Source: Bradyrhizobium sp. CCBAU 53338
GTDB lineage: Bacteria > Pseudomonadota > Alphaproteobacteria > Rhizobiales > Xanthobacteraceae
Assembly (NCBI RefSeq): GCF_015291665.1
Contig: NZ_CP030048.1
Location: 1-64,000, forward strand
Length of the DNA: 64,000 nucleotides
Reading direction: 5' to 3'
Below the pieces are notes generated by a model, which saw only the letters and a list, made by a program, of their open reading frames with translations, had not been told where the DNA came from and made no database searches. Positions 37,474 to 46,995 of this stretch are shown here, piece after piece (position 1 is the first letter of the stretch; the number at the start of each line of letters is the position of its first letter). The position numbers were made by a program, and so were the translations under genes.

Positions 37474-37955
37474 TGAGATGGCTTTCGGAATGGTGGCGCG
37501 GCGGCACTGCGGCCGTCGAGCCGGCATCCGCGCGCGACGCGGCGCGGCTGGCGCAGCTTCACGGCCAATCATTCGCGCATGGCTGGGGCGAAGCCGAATT
37601 CGAGAGCATGCTCCGCGAGAGTAACACGCTCGTCCACCGCTTGCGCCTGGGGCGCAAGATCATCGGCTTTGCAGTGTCTCGGATCGGAGCGGACGAAGCG
37701 GAAATCCTCTCGGTCGCAGTCGACCAGTCCCACCGCGGCCGTGGCCTCTCCCGCGCGCTGCTGATGACCCATCTCGGCCATCTCGCCGGGCGTGGCGTGC
37801 GCACGATATTTCTGGAAGTCGAGGAGAACAACCAGCCCGCGCGACGGCTCTATGAGAGGGGCGGATTCGTGGTGGTCGGGCGCCGCGAACGCTACTATAA
37901 GCAGGCCAACGGGGAACAATTGAACGCACTTCTGATGCGACGTGACTTGTCGTAA
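37470..37955 (+). CDS. rimI: Ribosomal protein S18-alanine N-acetyltransferase-like (RimI)
   Basis: A 161-aa GNAT acetyltransferase with the acetyl-CoA-binding motif A, AVDQSHRGRGLSRALLMTHL (Q/R-x-x-G-x-G/A), and the LEVEENNQPARRLYERGGF motif B that marks RimI. RimI acetylates the N-terminus of S18. ATG 37470 overlaps the tsaB stop by four bases, with a second ATG directly after it. Position after tsaB supports the assignment. Confidence 0.93.
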   Translation: MMRWLSEWWRGGTAAVEPASARDAARLAQLHGQSFAHGWGEAEFESMLRESNTLVHRLRLGRKIIGFAVSRIGADEAEILSVAVDQSHRGRGLSRALLMTHLGHLAGRGVRTIFLEVEENNQPARRLYERGGFVVVGRRERYYKQANGEQLNALLMRRDLS

Positions 37956-37960
37956 CATTG

Positions 37961-38449
37961 ATGGCAGAAAGCGCCCCGTCAGGCGGACCCATGATGACTG
38001 GACTCAAACCTTCTTCGGCATCCAAGGCGACCGGCATCGAAGCGCGCTGTGCCGCAACCGGCATGCGCATGACCGAGCAGCGCCGCGTCATCGCGCGCGT
38101 GCTTGCGGAAGCCGTCGATCATCCCGATGTCGAGGAATTGTACCGGCGCTGTGTCGCGGTCGACGACAAGATCTCCATCTCGACCGTCTATCGCACCGTC
38201 AAGCTGTTCGAGGATGCCGGTATCATCGAACGCCACGATTTCCGCGAGGGCCGCGCGCGCTACGAGACGATGCGCGACAGCCATCACGACCACCTCATCA
38301 ATCTGCGCGACGGCAAGGTGATCGAGTTCACCTCCGAAGAGATCGAGAAGCTGCAGGCGGAGATCGCCCGCAAGCTCGGCTACAAGCTGGTCGATCACAG
38401 GCTCGAGCTCTATTGCGTCCCGCTCGACGACGACAAGCCGGCGTCTTGA
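37961..38449 (+). CDS. fur: Fur/Mur family metal-dependent transcriptional regulator
   Basis: The 162-aa protein has a Fur winged helix-turn-helix (about 25-90, MTEQRRVIARVLAEAVDHPDVEEL, then ISISTVYRTVKLFEDAG). The dimerisation domain has metal ligands in RHDFREGRARYE and DSHHDHLI (His108, His109, His111). The C-x-x-C structural zinc motif that usually follows is replaced by NLRDGKVIEF, as in rhizobial Mur proteins, so it may sense manganese rather than, or as well as, iron. ATG 37961 is used; ATG 37991 or 37994 (MTGLKPSS) is equally possible. TTG 38446 of the next gene overlaps its stop. Confidence 0.92.
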   Translation: MAESAPSGGPMMTGLKPSSASKATGIEARCAATGMRMTEQRRVIARVLAEAVDHPDVEELYRRCVAVDDKISISTVYRTVKLFEDAGIIERHDFREGRARYETMRDSHHDHLINLRDGKVIEFTSEEIEKLQAEIARKLGYKLVDHRLELYCVPLDDDKPAS

Positions 38450-38454
38450 GTTTC

Positions 38455-39135
38455 GTGCCGATAGACCTCATCATCTTCGATTGCGACGGCGTGCTCGTGG
38501 ACAGCGAGGTGATCTCCTGTCGTGCCCATGCGGATGTGCTGACGCGCCACGGTTATCCCATTACATCGGAGCAGGTGTCCGAGCGATTCCTCGGCCGTTC
38601 GACCAAACAGGCCAATCTCGAGATCGAAGCCGAGCTCGGCCGCAAGCTGCCCGAGGCCTATCACGGCGATCTCCAGGACGAGCTGTTTCGCGCCTTCGAA
38701 GCCGACCTCGAAGCGATCCGCGGCATCCACGATGTGCTCGACGTCGTGACGCAACGCGTCTGTGTTGCCTCGAGCGGCTCGCATTCGCGCATGCAAGTGA
38801 GTCTCGGAAGCACGGGACTCTATGCACGCCTCGCGCCGAACATCTTTTCGTCCTCGCAAGTGACGAACGGCAAGCCGGCGCCGGACCTGTTCCTGTTCGC
38901 GGCCAGGGAAATGGGTGTCCCTCCCGAGCGCTGTGTCGTGGTCGAGGACAGCCTGGCTGGCATTGCCGGCGCACGGGCGGCCGGAATGAAGGTGCTCGGC
39001 TTTTGCGGTGGCAGTCATTGCGGAACCGGTCATGCCGAGACCCTGCGCCGGGCCGGCGCCGACCTGACCTTCGCCGACATGCATCAATTGCCGGAGCTGG
39101 TCCGGCGGGTCGCGGCGGACGCCCTGACGGGCTAG
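38455..39135 (+). CDS. HAD-superfamily phosphatase (subfamily IA)
   Basis: The 226-aa protein has all HAD motifs: nucleophile Asp in IIFDCDGVLVDSE, Ser in VASSGS, Lys in VTNGKPAPDLFLFAA and the Asp pair region in VVEDSLAGIAGARAAGM. The substrate is unknown; related enzymes act on sugar phosphates. GTG 38455 is used. TTG 38446, which overlaps the fur stop in TTGA, is a serious alternative and would suggest translational coupling with fur. Confidence 0.88.
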   Translation: MPIDLIIFDCDGVLVDSEVISCRAHADVLTRHGYPITSEQVSERFLGRSTKQANLEIEAELGRKLPEAYHGDLQDELFRAFEADLEAIRGIHDVLDVVTQRVCVASSGSHSRMQVSLGSTGLYARLAPNIFSSSQVTNGKPAPDLFLFAAREMGVPPERCVVVEDSLAGIAGARAAGMKVLGFCGGSHCGTGHAETLRRAGADLTFADMHQLPELVRRVAADALTG

Positions 39136-39149
39136 CTAGTCTCTGGCCG

Positions 39150-39262
39150 TCATTCAGGGGCGATGCGGCGGGACCGCGGAGCGCGGCCCGGAGCATCGAA
39201 CCCGGAATCTCGTGCCAAAACCTCTGGATTCCGGCTTCGCGCTGGCGCGCGGCCCGGAATGA
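39150..39262. repeat. Interspersed repeat, family D, copy 2
   Basis: The element is bounded by inverted GGCCGTCATTC (39146-39156) and GGAATGACGGCC (39257-39268). The middle includes ATCGAACCCGGAATCTCGTG and CTGGATTCCGGCTTCGCGC, which can pair through CCGGAATC/GATTCCGG. It lies between the HAD gene and miaB, taking most of the gap. Confidence 0.65.
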
Positions 39263-39345
39263 CGGCCGAAAATGCCCCCAATCGCTGGATTTTCGGACCC
39301 CCAGCCTATATTTGAAGGCCGTCCTCCACCACACCTCCGGGTTCC

Positions 39346-40743
39346 ATGAAGCCGCCGCGTAAGCTGCACATCAAATCATATGGCTGCCAGATGAACGTCT
39401 ACGATGCCCAGCGCATGGTGGACACGCTGGCTCCGGAAGGATTCGTGGAGACTAATAACGCCGAGGACGCCGACCTCGTCATCCTCAACACCTGCCACAT
39501 CCGCGAAAAGGCCTCCGAGAAGGTCTATTCCGAGCTTGGGCGCCTGCGCGTCGCCAAGGACGAGGCCGCGCGCGAGGGACGCGCCATGCAGATCGCGGTT
39601 GCCGGCTGCGTCGCGCAGGCCGAAGGTGGCGAGATCACGCGCCGCGCGCCTGTTGTCGATGTCGTGGTCGGCCCGCAGAGCTATCATCACCTTCCGGAGC
39701 TTCTGAAGCGGGCGCGCAACGAAGGCCGCGCGATCGAGACGGAATTTCCCGCCGCCGACAAGTTCGGCTTCCTGGCTCAGCCCAGGCCCGACGCGATTCG
39801 CGCGCGCGGCATTTCCGCGTTCGTCACGGTGCAGGAAGGCTGCGACAAGTTTTGCACCTTCTGCGTCGTGCCGTACACGCGCGGCGCCGAGGTCTCGCGA
39901 CCCGTCGCGAACATCGTCGACGACGTCAAGCGGCTCGCCGACAATGGCGTGCGCGAGCTCACGCTGATCGGACAGAACGTCAACGCCTATCATGGCGACG
40001 GGCCGGACGGAAAAAGCTGGGGGCTCGGCAAGCTGCTGGAGCGCCTGGCAGAGATTCCCGGTATCGCGCGGCTGCGCTACTCGACCAGCCATCCCCGCGA
40101 CGTCGATGACAGCTTGATTGCGGCCCATCGCGATCTCGATGCCTTGATGCCGTTCGTGCACCTGCCGGTGCAGTCGGGCTCGGACCGTATTCTCGCCGCC
40201 ATGAACCGGAAACATACCGCCGATGATTACCGTGAAGTCATCGACCGTTTCCGGTCCGCACGCCAAGACATTGCTTTTTCATCAGATTTTATCGTCGGTT
40301 TCCCGGGCGAAAGTGAGCAAGATTTTCTCGCCACCCTCGCGCTTGTCACGCAAATCGGCTACGCTGCAGCCTATTCGTTCAAATACTCCGCCCGGCCGGG
40401 AACGCCGGCCGCGGATATGCAGGAGACGGTGTCCCCCGCCGAGATGGACCAGCGATTGGAGCGGCTCCAGGACTTGATCGACAGCCAGCAATCGGCCTTC
40501 AACAAGGCTGCGATTGGCTCAACGGTCGACGTGCTGTTCGAACGCCCGGCGCGCAAGGACGGCCAGATCGTCGGGCGCACCGCTTTCCTGCAGCCTGCGC
40601 ATGTGATGGCTTCCCCCGACATCATCGGACAGATCCTGCCGGTCAGGATCGACAGCCTCGAGCGCTACAGCTTCCTCGGCGAGCTCGCCGCGCCGCGCGA
40701 TGCGCGCGAATCCGCTTTATCATCCATCGCCACTGGAGCCTGA
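39346..40743 (+). CDS. miaB: tRNA-2-methylthio-N6-dimethylallyladenosine synthase
   Basis: MiaB is a radical-SAM methylthiotransferase acting on i6A37 of tRNAs. The 465-aa protein has the N-terminal UPF0004 domain with three cluster cysteines (C14 in SYGCQMN, C50 in NTCHIRE, C88 in AGCVAQ). It also has the radical-SAM motif C-x3-C-x2-C at C166, C170 and C173 (GCDKFCTFC) and a C-terminal TRAM domain. It starts the miaB-ybeZ-ybeY-corC-lnt unit, with four to sixty bases between genes. Confidence 0.96.
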   Translation: MKPPRKLHIKSYGCQMNVYDAQRMVDTLAPEGFVETNNAEDADLVILNTCHIREKASEKVYSELGRLRVAKDEAAREGRAMQIAVAGCVAQAEGGEITRRAPVVDVVVGPQSYHHLPELLKRARNEGRAIETEFPAADKFGFLAQPRPDAIRARGISAFVTVQEGCDKFCTFCVVPYTRGAEVSRPVANIVDDVKRLADNGVRELTLIGQNVNAYHGDGPDGKSWGLGKLLERLAEIPGIARLRYSTSHPRDVDDSLIAAHRDLDALMPFVHLPVQSGSDRILAAMNRKHTADDYREVIDRFRSARQDIAFSSDFIVGFPGESEQDFLATLALVTQIGYAAAYSFKYSARPGTPAADMQETVSPAEMDQRLERLQDLIDSQQSAFNKAAIGSTVDVLFERPARKDGQIVGRTAFLQPAHVMASPDIIGQILPVRIDSLERYSFLGELAAPRDARESALSSIATGA

Positions 40744-40747
40744 ACCC

Positions 40748-41806
40748 TTGCCAAAAAGCGCATCGGATTCGTCTTCTATCGCTCCCAGCCGCAAATTTGA
40801 CCGCGACATGCAAGTTCCACCCGAGACCCAGGTCGTCATCGACTTCGACGACAACCGCGCCGCATCCGCGCTGGTCGGCCCCTATGGCCAGAACCTGGCG
40901 CAGATCGAGCGCCGTCTCGGCGTCGTCGTGGACTCCAAGGGCAACCACATCACCATCGGCGGCACGCGCGACGGCTGCGACGCCGCGCGCCGCGTGCTGG
41001 AGACGCTCTACGCGCACGCCGTGAAGGGGCAGGATGTCGACCAGGGCGAAGTCGAAGGCGCGATCCGCGCCGTGATCGCGCAAGGGTCGCTGTTCGAGTT
41101 CGACGCCAAGTCGGCGAAGACCGCCTTCGACAGCATCAACCTGCGCAAGCGCCCGGTGCGCGCGCGCACGGCTGCCCAGGACTCCTACATCCGCGCGCTG
41201 AAGCGGCACGAGCTGGTGTTCGGCATCGGCCCGGCCGGCACCGGCAAGACCTGGCTCGCGGTCGCGCATGCCGCGCAATTGTTCGAGCGCAAGGAAGTCG
41301 ACAAGATCATCCTGTCGCGTCCCGCCGTGGAAGCCGGCGAGCGGCTCGGCTTCCTGCCCGGCGATCTCCGCGAGAAGGTCGATCCTTATCTGCGTCCGAT
41401 CTACGACGCGCTCTATGACCTCATGGACGCGCGCATCGTCGAGCGCGCGCTGCAGACCGGAGAGATCGAGATCGCGCCGCTCGCCTTCATGCGCGGCCGC
41501 ACGCTGACCAACGCCGCGATCATCCTCGACGAAGCGCAGAACACGACGTCGATGCAGATGAAGATGTTCCTGACCCGCCTCGGCGAGAACAGTCGCATGA
41601 TCGTCACGGGCGACCCCTCTCAAATCGATTTGCCGAACGGCCAGACCTCGGGTCTCGCCGAAGCGACCCGTCTGCTCGATGGCGTCGACGGCATTGCGCA
41701 AGTTCATTTCAAAGCCGAGGACGTGATCCGCCACGAGCTCGTGGCACGAATCGTCGCTGCCTATGAAGGGTCGCCGCAGCGGCCGCCCGCCGGCAACAAA
41801 TCCTGA
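40748..41806 (+). CDS. ybeZ: PhoH family protein (YbeZ-like ATPase)
   Basis: The 352-aa protein has an N-terminal KH-like RNA-binding stretch (SALVGPYGQNLAQIERRLGV) and a PhoH ATPase domain. Walker A is GPAGTGKTWLA and Walker B is AAIILDEAQNTT, with the family segment MIVTGDPSQIDLP. It works with YbeY in rRNA metabolism by association in many bacteria. The start is probably TTG 40748, with GGAG nine bases upstream, right after the miaB stop; ATG 40808 would remove 20 residues. Confidence 0.93.
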   Translation: MPKSASDSSSIAPSRKFDRDMQVPPETQVVIDFDDNRAASALVGPYGQNLAQIERRLGVVVDSKGNHITIGGTRDGCDAARRVLETLYAHAVKGQDVDQGEVEGAIRAVIAQGSLFEFDAKSAKTAFDSINLRKRPVRARTAAQDSYIRALKRHELVFGIGPAGTGKTWLAVAHAAQLFERKEVDKIILSRPAVEAGERLGFLPGDLREKVDPYLRPIYDALYDLMDARIVERALQTGEIEIAPLAFMRGRTLTNAAIILDEAQNTTSMQMKMFLTRLGENSRMIVTGDPSQIDLPNGQTSGLAEATRLLDGVDGIAQVHFKAEDVIRHELVARIVAAYEGSPQRPPAGNKS

Positions 41807-41866
41807 CGAGACAACAACCGGACCAAGCGGGCGCGGATACGGCGCCCCATCGTTCCGAACAAAGCC

Positions 41867-42376
41867 ATGTCACATCCCAACCTTCCCATCACCGAAGTCC
41901 TCGTCGTCGCCGATTGCTGGCAGAGCGAGCCCGACGCCGAAAGCGTGATCCAGCGCGCCGTCGCCGCTGCCGCCGAATCCGTCGACGAAGACGTCGCGGA
42001 TGCAGAAGTGGCCGTGATGCTGACTGACGATGCCGGCATCCGCACGCTCAACAGCAATTGGCGCGGCATGGACAAGCCGACCAACGTGCTGTCGTTTCCG
42101 GCGCTCCAGCCCGAGGGCGAATGGAAGCCGGGCGATGCGCCGCGCATGCTCGGCGACATCGCGATCGCCTTCGAGACCATGCGGCGCGAGGCGGACGAGG
42201 AACACAAGCCGTTCGATCACCATTTGAGCCATCTCGCCGTGCATGGTTTCCTGCACCTGATCGGCTACGATCACGAGAACGACGGCGACGCCGAAGAAAT
42301 GGAAGCGCTCGAAACCGAGATCCTGGCCCACCTCGGTATCCCCAATCCGTATGCGGACCGAGCGGGAACGCACTGA
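41867..42376 (+). CDS. ybeY: Endoribonuclease YbeY (rRNA maturation factor)
   Basis: YbeY is a zinc-dependent RNase needed for 16S rRNA 3'-end maturation and ribosome quality control. The 169-aa protein has the metal motif HGFLHLIGYDH with His126, His130 and His136 and the TNVLSFPALQPEG segment. The catalytic Arg region (NSNWRGMDKPTNVLSF) is also typical. It lies 60 bases after ybeZ and one base before the start of corC. Confidence 0.95.
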   Translation: MSHPNLPITEVLVVADCWQSEPDAESVIQRAVAAAAESVDEDVADAEVAVMLTDDAGIRTLNSNWRGMDKPTNVLSFPALQPEGEWKPGDAPRMLGDIAIAFETMRREADEEHKPFDHHLSHLAVHGFLHLIGYDHENDGDAEEMEALETEILAHLGIPNPYADRAGTH

Positions 42377-42377
42377 A

Positions 42378-43496
42378 ATGCCGGATTCAGAGCCCGTTCA
42401 CGACAATCCGCGCAACACGGCCAATCTGCCGGCCGTGGTCGCGCCTGGCGAGGTCATGCGCCCGACGGCGGAAGGCTGGCTGCTGCGCGCCATCCGCACG
42501 CTGTTCGGCTGGAAGGCCGGATCGGTGCGCGACGATCTCCAGGTCGTGCTCGACGCGACGACGCCGGACGACACCGGCTTTTCCGCGGTCGAGCGCACCA
42601 TGCTGCGCAACATCCTCGGCCTCCACGAGCGTCGCATCGCCGACGTCATGGTGCATCGCGCCGACATCATCGCCGTGAAGCGCGACATCCCGCTCGGCGA
42701 ATTGATGGACCGTTTCGAGAGCGCTGGCCATTCGCGCCTGGTCGTCTACAACGAGACGCTCGACGATCCCGTCGGCATCGTCCACATCCGCGACCTGCTC
42801 GCCTTCATGACCGCGCGCGCGCGGGTGTCGGAGGCCACCAAGACCAAGCGCAAGAAGCCGCTGCCGGCCGGGCTCGATTTGAAGGCCGTGGACCTCGCGC
42901 TGCCGCTCCAGGACGCGCGCATCATCCGCAAGCTGCTCTATGTGCCGCCGTCGATGCGGGCGATCGACCTGCTGGCGCAGATGCAGGCCACGCGCATTCA
43001 CCTGGCGCTGGTCGTCGACGAATATGGCGGCAGCGACGGGCTGGTTTCGCTCGAGGACATCGTCGAGCAGATCGTCGGCGAGATCGACGACGAGCATGAC
43101 AGCGACGAGCCGCCGTCGATCGTGCGGCTGCCCGACAACGCCTTCATCGCCGACGCCCGTGCCAGCCTCGACGACGTCCGCACCGTGATCGGCGAAGACT
43201 TCGTCACCGGCGAGGCCGGCGAGGAAGTGGAGACGCTGGGCGGCTATCTCGTCAGCTTCGTCGGCCGGCTGCCGGTGCGCGGCGAGGTGATCTCGGGCCC
43301 CGGCAATTACGAGGTCGAGGTGCTCGATGCCGATCCGCGCCGCGTCAAGCGGCTGCGCATTTCGACGCGAAAGGAACGCCCTGCCCCGCGCACCCAGCGC
43401 GAGAGAAGCCGCCGCGAGACCGCGCCCGAGAGCGGCCAGCCGCCTTCCGGCGAGACGCCGACCCCGCCGCCTGCCGACGGGACCGGTCCGCAGTGA
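42378..43496 (+). CDS. corC: CBS-domain protein of the CorC/HlyC (YbeX) family
   Basis: The 372-aa cytosolic protein has two CBS domains, the first beginning LHERRIADVMVHRADIIAV and the second around VPPSMRAIDLLAQMQATRIHLALVVDEYGG. A CorC_HlyC domain follows with DARASLDDVRTVIGEDF and LGGYLVSFVGRLP. A charged, Pro/Arg-rich tail completes it. The family is implicated in magnesium/cobalt homeostasis and ribosome function. Its stop overlaps the GTG start of lnt, and it starts one base after ybeY. Confidence 0.93.
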   Translation: MPDSEPVHDNPRNTANLPAVVAPGEVMRPTAEGWLLRAIRTLFGWKAGSVRDDLQVVLDATTPDDTGFSAVERTMLRNILGLHERRIADVMVHRADIIAVKRDIPLGELMDRFESAGHSRLVVYNETLDDPVGIVHIRDLLAFMTARARVSEATKTKRKKPLPAGLDLKAVDLALPLQDARIIRKLLYVPPSMRAIDLLAQMQATRIHLALVVDEYGGSDGLVSLEDIVEQIVGEIDDEHDSDEPPSIVRLPDNAFIADARASLDDVRTVIGEDFVTGEAGEEVETLGGYLVSFVGRLPVRGEVISGPGNYEVEVLDADPRRVKRLRISTRKERPAPRTQRERSRRETAPESGQPPSGETPTPPPADGTGPQ

Positions 43497-45106
43497 CCGC
43501 GTTCCAGCGATTTCGACAGATTGCACTCGCCATCATCCTGACCTGGGGATGGAAGCGCGCGCTGCTGGCGATGGCCTGTGGCGCATTCTCGGTGCTGGCG
43601 CTGGCGCCGTTCAACATCTTTCCGGTGCTGTTCATCACCTTCCCCGTGCTGGTCTGGCTGATCGACGGCGCCGGTGCAGGACGACATGGCGGCGTCCCGG
43701 CCGCGGCGCTGACCGGCTTCTGGTTCGGTCTCGGCTATTTCGTCCCCGGCCTCTACTGGATCGGCATCGCCTTCTTCGTCGACGCCGACGTATTCGCCTG
43801 GCTGACGCCGTTCGCCGTGCTGGGCCTTCCGGCCTATCTCTCGATCTTCACCGCCATCGGCTTCGCGCTGGCCCGCCTGCTCTGGACCAAGGATGCCACC
43901 CGCATTCTCGCGCTCGCAGCAAGCCTCACCGTCAGCGAATGGCTGCGCGGGCACGTGCTCACGGGCTTTCCCTGGAATGCGTTCGGCTATGCGCTGTCGG
44001 AGCCGCTGGCGCTGGCGCAGGCGTCATCCCTCATCGGCGAGTGGGGCATGACGTTCCTCGCGGTTGCGATCTTCGCAAGCCCGGCGGTGCTGATCGACCG
44101 CACGCGCGATCGGAGCCTCGCATGGCGCGTGCCGGCCGCGGCGCTCGCGCTGCTGGTCGTCATGGGCGTCTTCGGCGCCATCCGCCTGTCGCTGCATCCG
44201 ACCACGATGGTCGCCGGCACCAAGCTGCGCCTGATGCAACCGGACCTGCAGCAGGACGCCAAGTTCAACTACTCCGCCAAGGCGGAGGTGATGAAAAAAT
44301 ATCTGGCGCTGTCGGACCGTGCATCCGGTCCCCAATCGACCGGCGTGCGCGACGCCACGATCCTGATCTGGCCGGAATCCGCTTTTCCGTTCTTCCTGAC
44401 CCGCGAAGCCGACGCGATGGCGCAAATCGCCGAGCTGCTGCCCAAGGGCACGGTGCTGATCACCGGATCGGTGCGCGCCCCCGATCTGCCGCCGGGCAAG
44501 CCTATCACCCGCGCCTACAATTCGATCTACGTGATCGACCACGACGGCAGCGTGCTTGCGGTCTACGACAAGCTGCACCTGGTTCCGTTCGGCGAATATC
44601 TTCCGTTCCAGGACACGATGGAGAAGCTCGGCTTCGAGCAACTGACACGCGTCCGCGGCGGCTTCATTGCCGGCACGGTGCGGCACGTGCTGCCGCTGCC
44701 GGGTGCACCGCCGGCGCTGCCGTTGATCTGCTACGAGGCGATCTTCCCTGGCGAAGTCGGCACGCGTGACGAGCGTCCGGGTTGGATGGTGAACCTCACC
44801 AATGACGGCTGGTTCGGCATCTCGACCGGTCCGTACCAGCATCTGGAGCAGGCGCGGATGCGCGCCATCGAGCTCGGATTGCCGCTGGTCCGTTCGGCCA
44901 ATACCGGCATCTCGGCGGTGATCGATCCGGTGGGACGCACGGTGGCCAGCCTCGGCCTCGGCATCGAAGGCATTTTGGATGCAAACCTGCCCACCGCAAT
45001 TCCGCCCACCGTCTATGCGAGAGTTGGTGACATCCCCGCAGCCATGCTCGTCGCGCTGGCTGTGATTTTGGCGGTGCGACGCCGTGTTGCCAAACGGCAC
45101 CCCTGA
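43493..45106 (+). CDS. lnt: Apolipoprotein N-acyltransferase
   Basis: Lnt adds the third acyl chain to lipoproteins at the outer face of the inner membrane. The 537-aa protein has N-terminal membrane spans (residues about 18-215) and a nitrilase-like periplasmic domain. The catalytic triad is visible: Glu295 in LIWPESAFPF, Lys360 in YDKLHLVPFGEYLP and Cys413 in PLICYEAIFPG. GTG 43493 overlaps the corC stop in GTGA. A C-terminal span follows near 505-530. Confidence 0.96.
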   Translation: MTAFQRFRQIALAIILTWGWKRALLAMACGAFSVLALAPFNIFPVLFITFPVLVWLIDGAGAGRHGGVPAAALTGFWFGLGYFVPGLYWIGIAFFVDADVFAWLTPFAVLGLPAYLSIFTAIGFALARLLWTKDATRILALAASLTVSEWLRGHVLTGFPWNAFGYALSEPLALAQASSLIGEWGMTFLAVAIFASPAVLIDRTRDRSLAWRVPAAALALLVVMGVFGAIRLSLHPTTMVAGTKLRLMQPDLQQDAKFNYSAKAEVMKKYLALSDRASGPQSTGVRDATILIWPESAFPFFLTREADAMAQIAELLPKGTVLITGSVRAPDLPPGKPITRAYNSIYVIDHDGSVLAVYDKLHLVPFGEYLPFQDTMEKLGFEQLTRVRGGFIAGTVRHVLPLPGAPPALPLICYEAIFPGEVGTRDERPGWMVNLTNDGWFGISTGPYQHLEQARMRAIELGLPLVRSANTGISAVIDPVGRTVASLGLGIEGILDANLPTAIPPTVYARVGDIPAAMLVALAVILAVRRRVAKRHP

Positions 45107-45270
45107 TCGCGCGGTCGCTGGCGATTTCCGACAAGGCGGCCGGAATCCTCTGACAATCGTAGTCCGACGGTTGACAGACCGCACACGGGCTCCCCATTCT
45201 GCGCCGGCTGCGCAAGACAGCGGTGCATTGCTAAATTTCTCCGCAATGTTTCCCCAATCAGAGTGAAGTT

Positions 45271-45299
45271 TTGACGTCGTCGTCACCCGAGGCAATACT
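45271..45299 (+). promoter_or_regulatory. Putative sigma-70 promoter for the XRE regulator
   Basis: TTGACG (45271-45276), 17 bases, AATACT (45294-45299), about 40 bases before the ATG at 45339. Another perfect TTGACA at 45171 has no good -10. The remaining gap 45107-45270 shows no other feature. Confidence 0.55.
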
Positions 45300-45338
45300 T
45301 TCGATTGCGCCGACGGTGGTGTTTGGAGGGCTGAGGAA

Positions 45339-45752
45339 ATGTCGAAAGCGCCCAACCCTGTTGACAAATATGTCGGCAGTCGCGTGCGTATGCGCCGCAT
45401 CATGTTGGGCATGAGCCAGGAAAAGCTCGGTGAAGCTTTGGGCCTGACATTCCAGCAAATCCAGAAGTACGAGAAAGGCACGAACCGCGTTGGCGCCAGC
45501 CGAATCCAGCAGATTGCCGAGATTCTGCAGGTGCCGGTATCGTTCCTGTTCGAGGGCGGACCGAGCGGCGTAGCCGGACCGAACGGCTTCGCGGAAGGTG
45601 CATCGCCCTCTTATGTCTCCGACTTCCTCGCCACATCAGAAGGGCTCGCGCTGACCAAGGCGTTCACCCGAATCACCGATTCGAAGCTGCGCCGTTCGAT
45701 CGTCGATCTCGTCGAGCAGATCGCCGCCCGCGAAGGCCCGGACAAGCGCTGA
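45339..45752 (+). CDS. XRE-family transcriptional regulator (PhrR/PraR-like)
   Basis: The 137-aa protein has a Cro/C1 helix-turn-helix at about 15-70 (RIMLGMSQEKLGEALGLTFQQIQKYEKGTNRV). The C-terminal helical part ends TRITDSKLRRSIVDLVEQIA. Proteins of this shape next to lnt in other rhizobia (PraR/PhrR) regulate stress, biofilm or quorum-sensing genes; equivalence is inferred from position and overall form. ATG 45339 follows GGAGGGCTGAGG. Confidence 0.9.
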   Translation: MSKAPNPVDKYVGSRVRMRRIMLGMSQEKLGEALGLTFQQIQKYEKGTNRVGASRIQQIAEILQVPVSFLFEGGPSGVAGPNGFAEGASPSYVSDFLATSEGLALTKAFTRITDSKLRRSIVDLVEQIAAREGPDKR

Positions 45753-45867
45753 CGCGCGATTTCTTTCCGATTTGAGACTGCGCCAGTTCTGGCCTATGTC
45801 GTCATTTGCGGGCACGCTCCATGCTGCTTCCACCGAGATCATACGATACGAAGGCACAGATACGGTC

Positions 45868-46995
45868 ATGCCGAGCTCCAATTCGTTCGATTCCCAAACT
45901 ATCCTTGCTGGTATCCGCCGCTGGGTGGAGATCGAGACGCCGACGGAAGTCCCCGAGCAGGTCAACAAACTGACCTCGATGGTTGCCGATCATTATCGCG
46001 ATCTGCCCGTCACGCTCGAACGCGTGGCCGGCGCCGATGGCTGCGGCGATCATCTCGTGGTGCGTTCGAGCTGGGGCCAGGACCAACCCGGTATCCTGGT
46101 GCTCAGCCATCTCGACACCGTTCACTCCATGGGGTTCATCGCGCGCCTGCCGTTCAAGGTCGAAGGCGACAGCGCGTTCGGTCCCGGCATCTACGACATG
46201 AAGGGCGGTGCCTACATCGCCTATCACGCCTTTCGCGAGCTTTGCGCTGCACCCACCCGTCCACCGCTCGGCATCACCCATTTGTTCACCTCAGACGAGG
46301 AGATCGGCAGCCCGACCTCGCGCGCGCTGATCGAAGCGGAAGGACGCAAGGCCAAATACGTGCTGGTGACGGAGCCTGCGCGCGACGGTGGCAAGATCGT
46401 CACCGGGCGCAAGGGCGTCGGGCGCTTCAAGGTTTTCATCAAGGGCGTGCCCGCGCATGCCGGCTCGCGCCCCGAAGACGGCCGCAGTGCCGTGCGCGAG
46501 CTCGCCAACGTCATCCAGACGCTGGAAGCGATGAACGATCTGAAGCGCGGCGTCACCGTCAATGTCGGCGTGGTACGCGGCGGCACACGCCCCAACGTCA
46601 CACCGGAAGAAGCCTATGCCGAAGTCGATCTGCGCGTGCCTGGTGTCGACGATGCGGAAGAGTTCGTCGGCAAGATTCTTGGACTGACGTCGAAAACCGA
46701 CGGCGTGACCGTGACCGTCACCGGCGAGCTCAACCGTCCGCCCTATGAGAAGGGCAATGCCGGCGCCTCGCTGTATGAGCACGCGAAGTCGCTCGCCGCC
46801 GAACTTGGTTTCGAACTGGTCGACACCCACACCGGCGGCGGCTCGGACGGCAATTTCACCGCGCCGCACACCGGCACGCTCGACGGGCTCGGCGTCGACG
46901 GCAAGGGCGCGCACACGCACTATGAGCAGCTCTACGTCTCCTCGCTCGAGCCGCGCGCAAGGCTGCTTCATCGCCTGTACCAGACGCTGCGATGA
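45868..46995 (+). CDS. M20 family metallopeptidase (glutamate carboxypeptidase-like)
   Basis: The 375-aa zinc peptidase hydrolyses a peptide or N-acyl-amino acid. Metal and catalytic residues are recognisable: H-x-D in LSHLDTVHS, Asp in GPGIYDMKGG, Glu-Glu in TSDEEIGS, Asp/Glu in VTEPARDGG and His in AHTHYEQLY. A lid/dimerisation domain (VGRFKVFIKGVPAHAGSRPEDGRSA) separates the two halves. ATG 45868 (MPSSNS) is chosen; an upstream ATG at 45772 would add 32 unlikely residues. The stop overlaps the trmB start in ATGA. Confidence 0.88.
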   Translation: MPSSNSFDSQTILAGIRRWVEIETPTEVPEQVNKLTSMVADHYRDLPVTLERVAGADGCGDHLVVRSSWGQDQPGILVLSHLDTVHSMGFIARLPFKVEGDSAFGPGIYDMKGGAYIAYHAFRELCAAPTRPPLGITHLFTSDEEIGSPTSRALIEAEGRKAKYVLVTEPARDGGKIVTGRKGVGRFKVFIKGVPAHAGSRPEDGRSAVRELANVIQTLEAMNDLKRGVTVNVGVVRGGTRPNVTPEEAYAEVDLRVPGVDDAEEFVGKILGLTSKTDGVTVTVTGELNRPPYEKGNAGASLYEHAKSLAAELGFELVDTHTGGGSDGNFTAPHTGTLDGLGVDGKGAHTHYEQLYVSSLEPRARLLHRLYQTLR

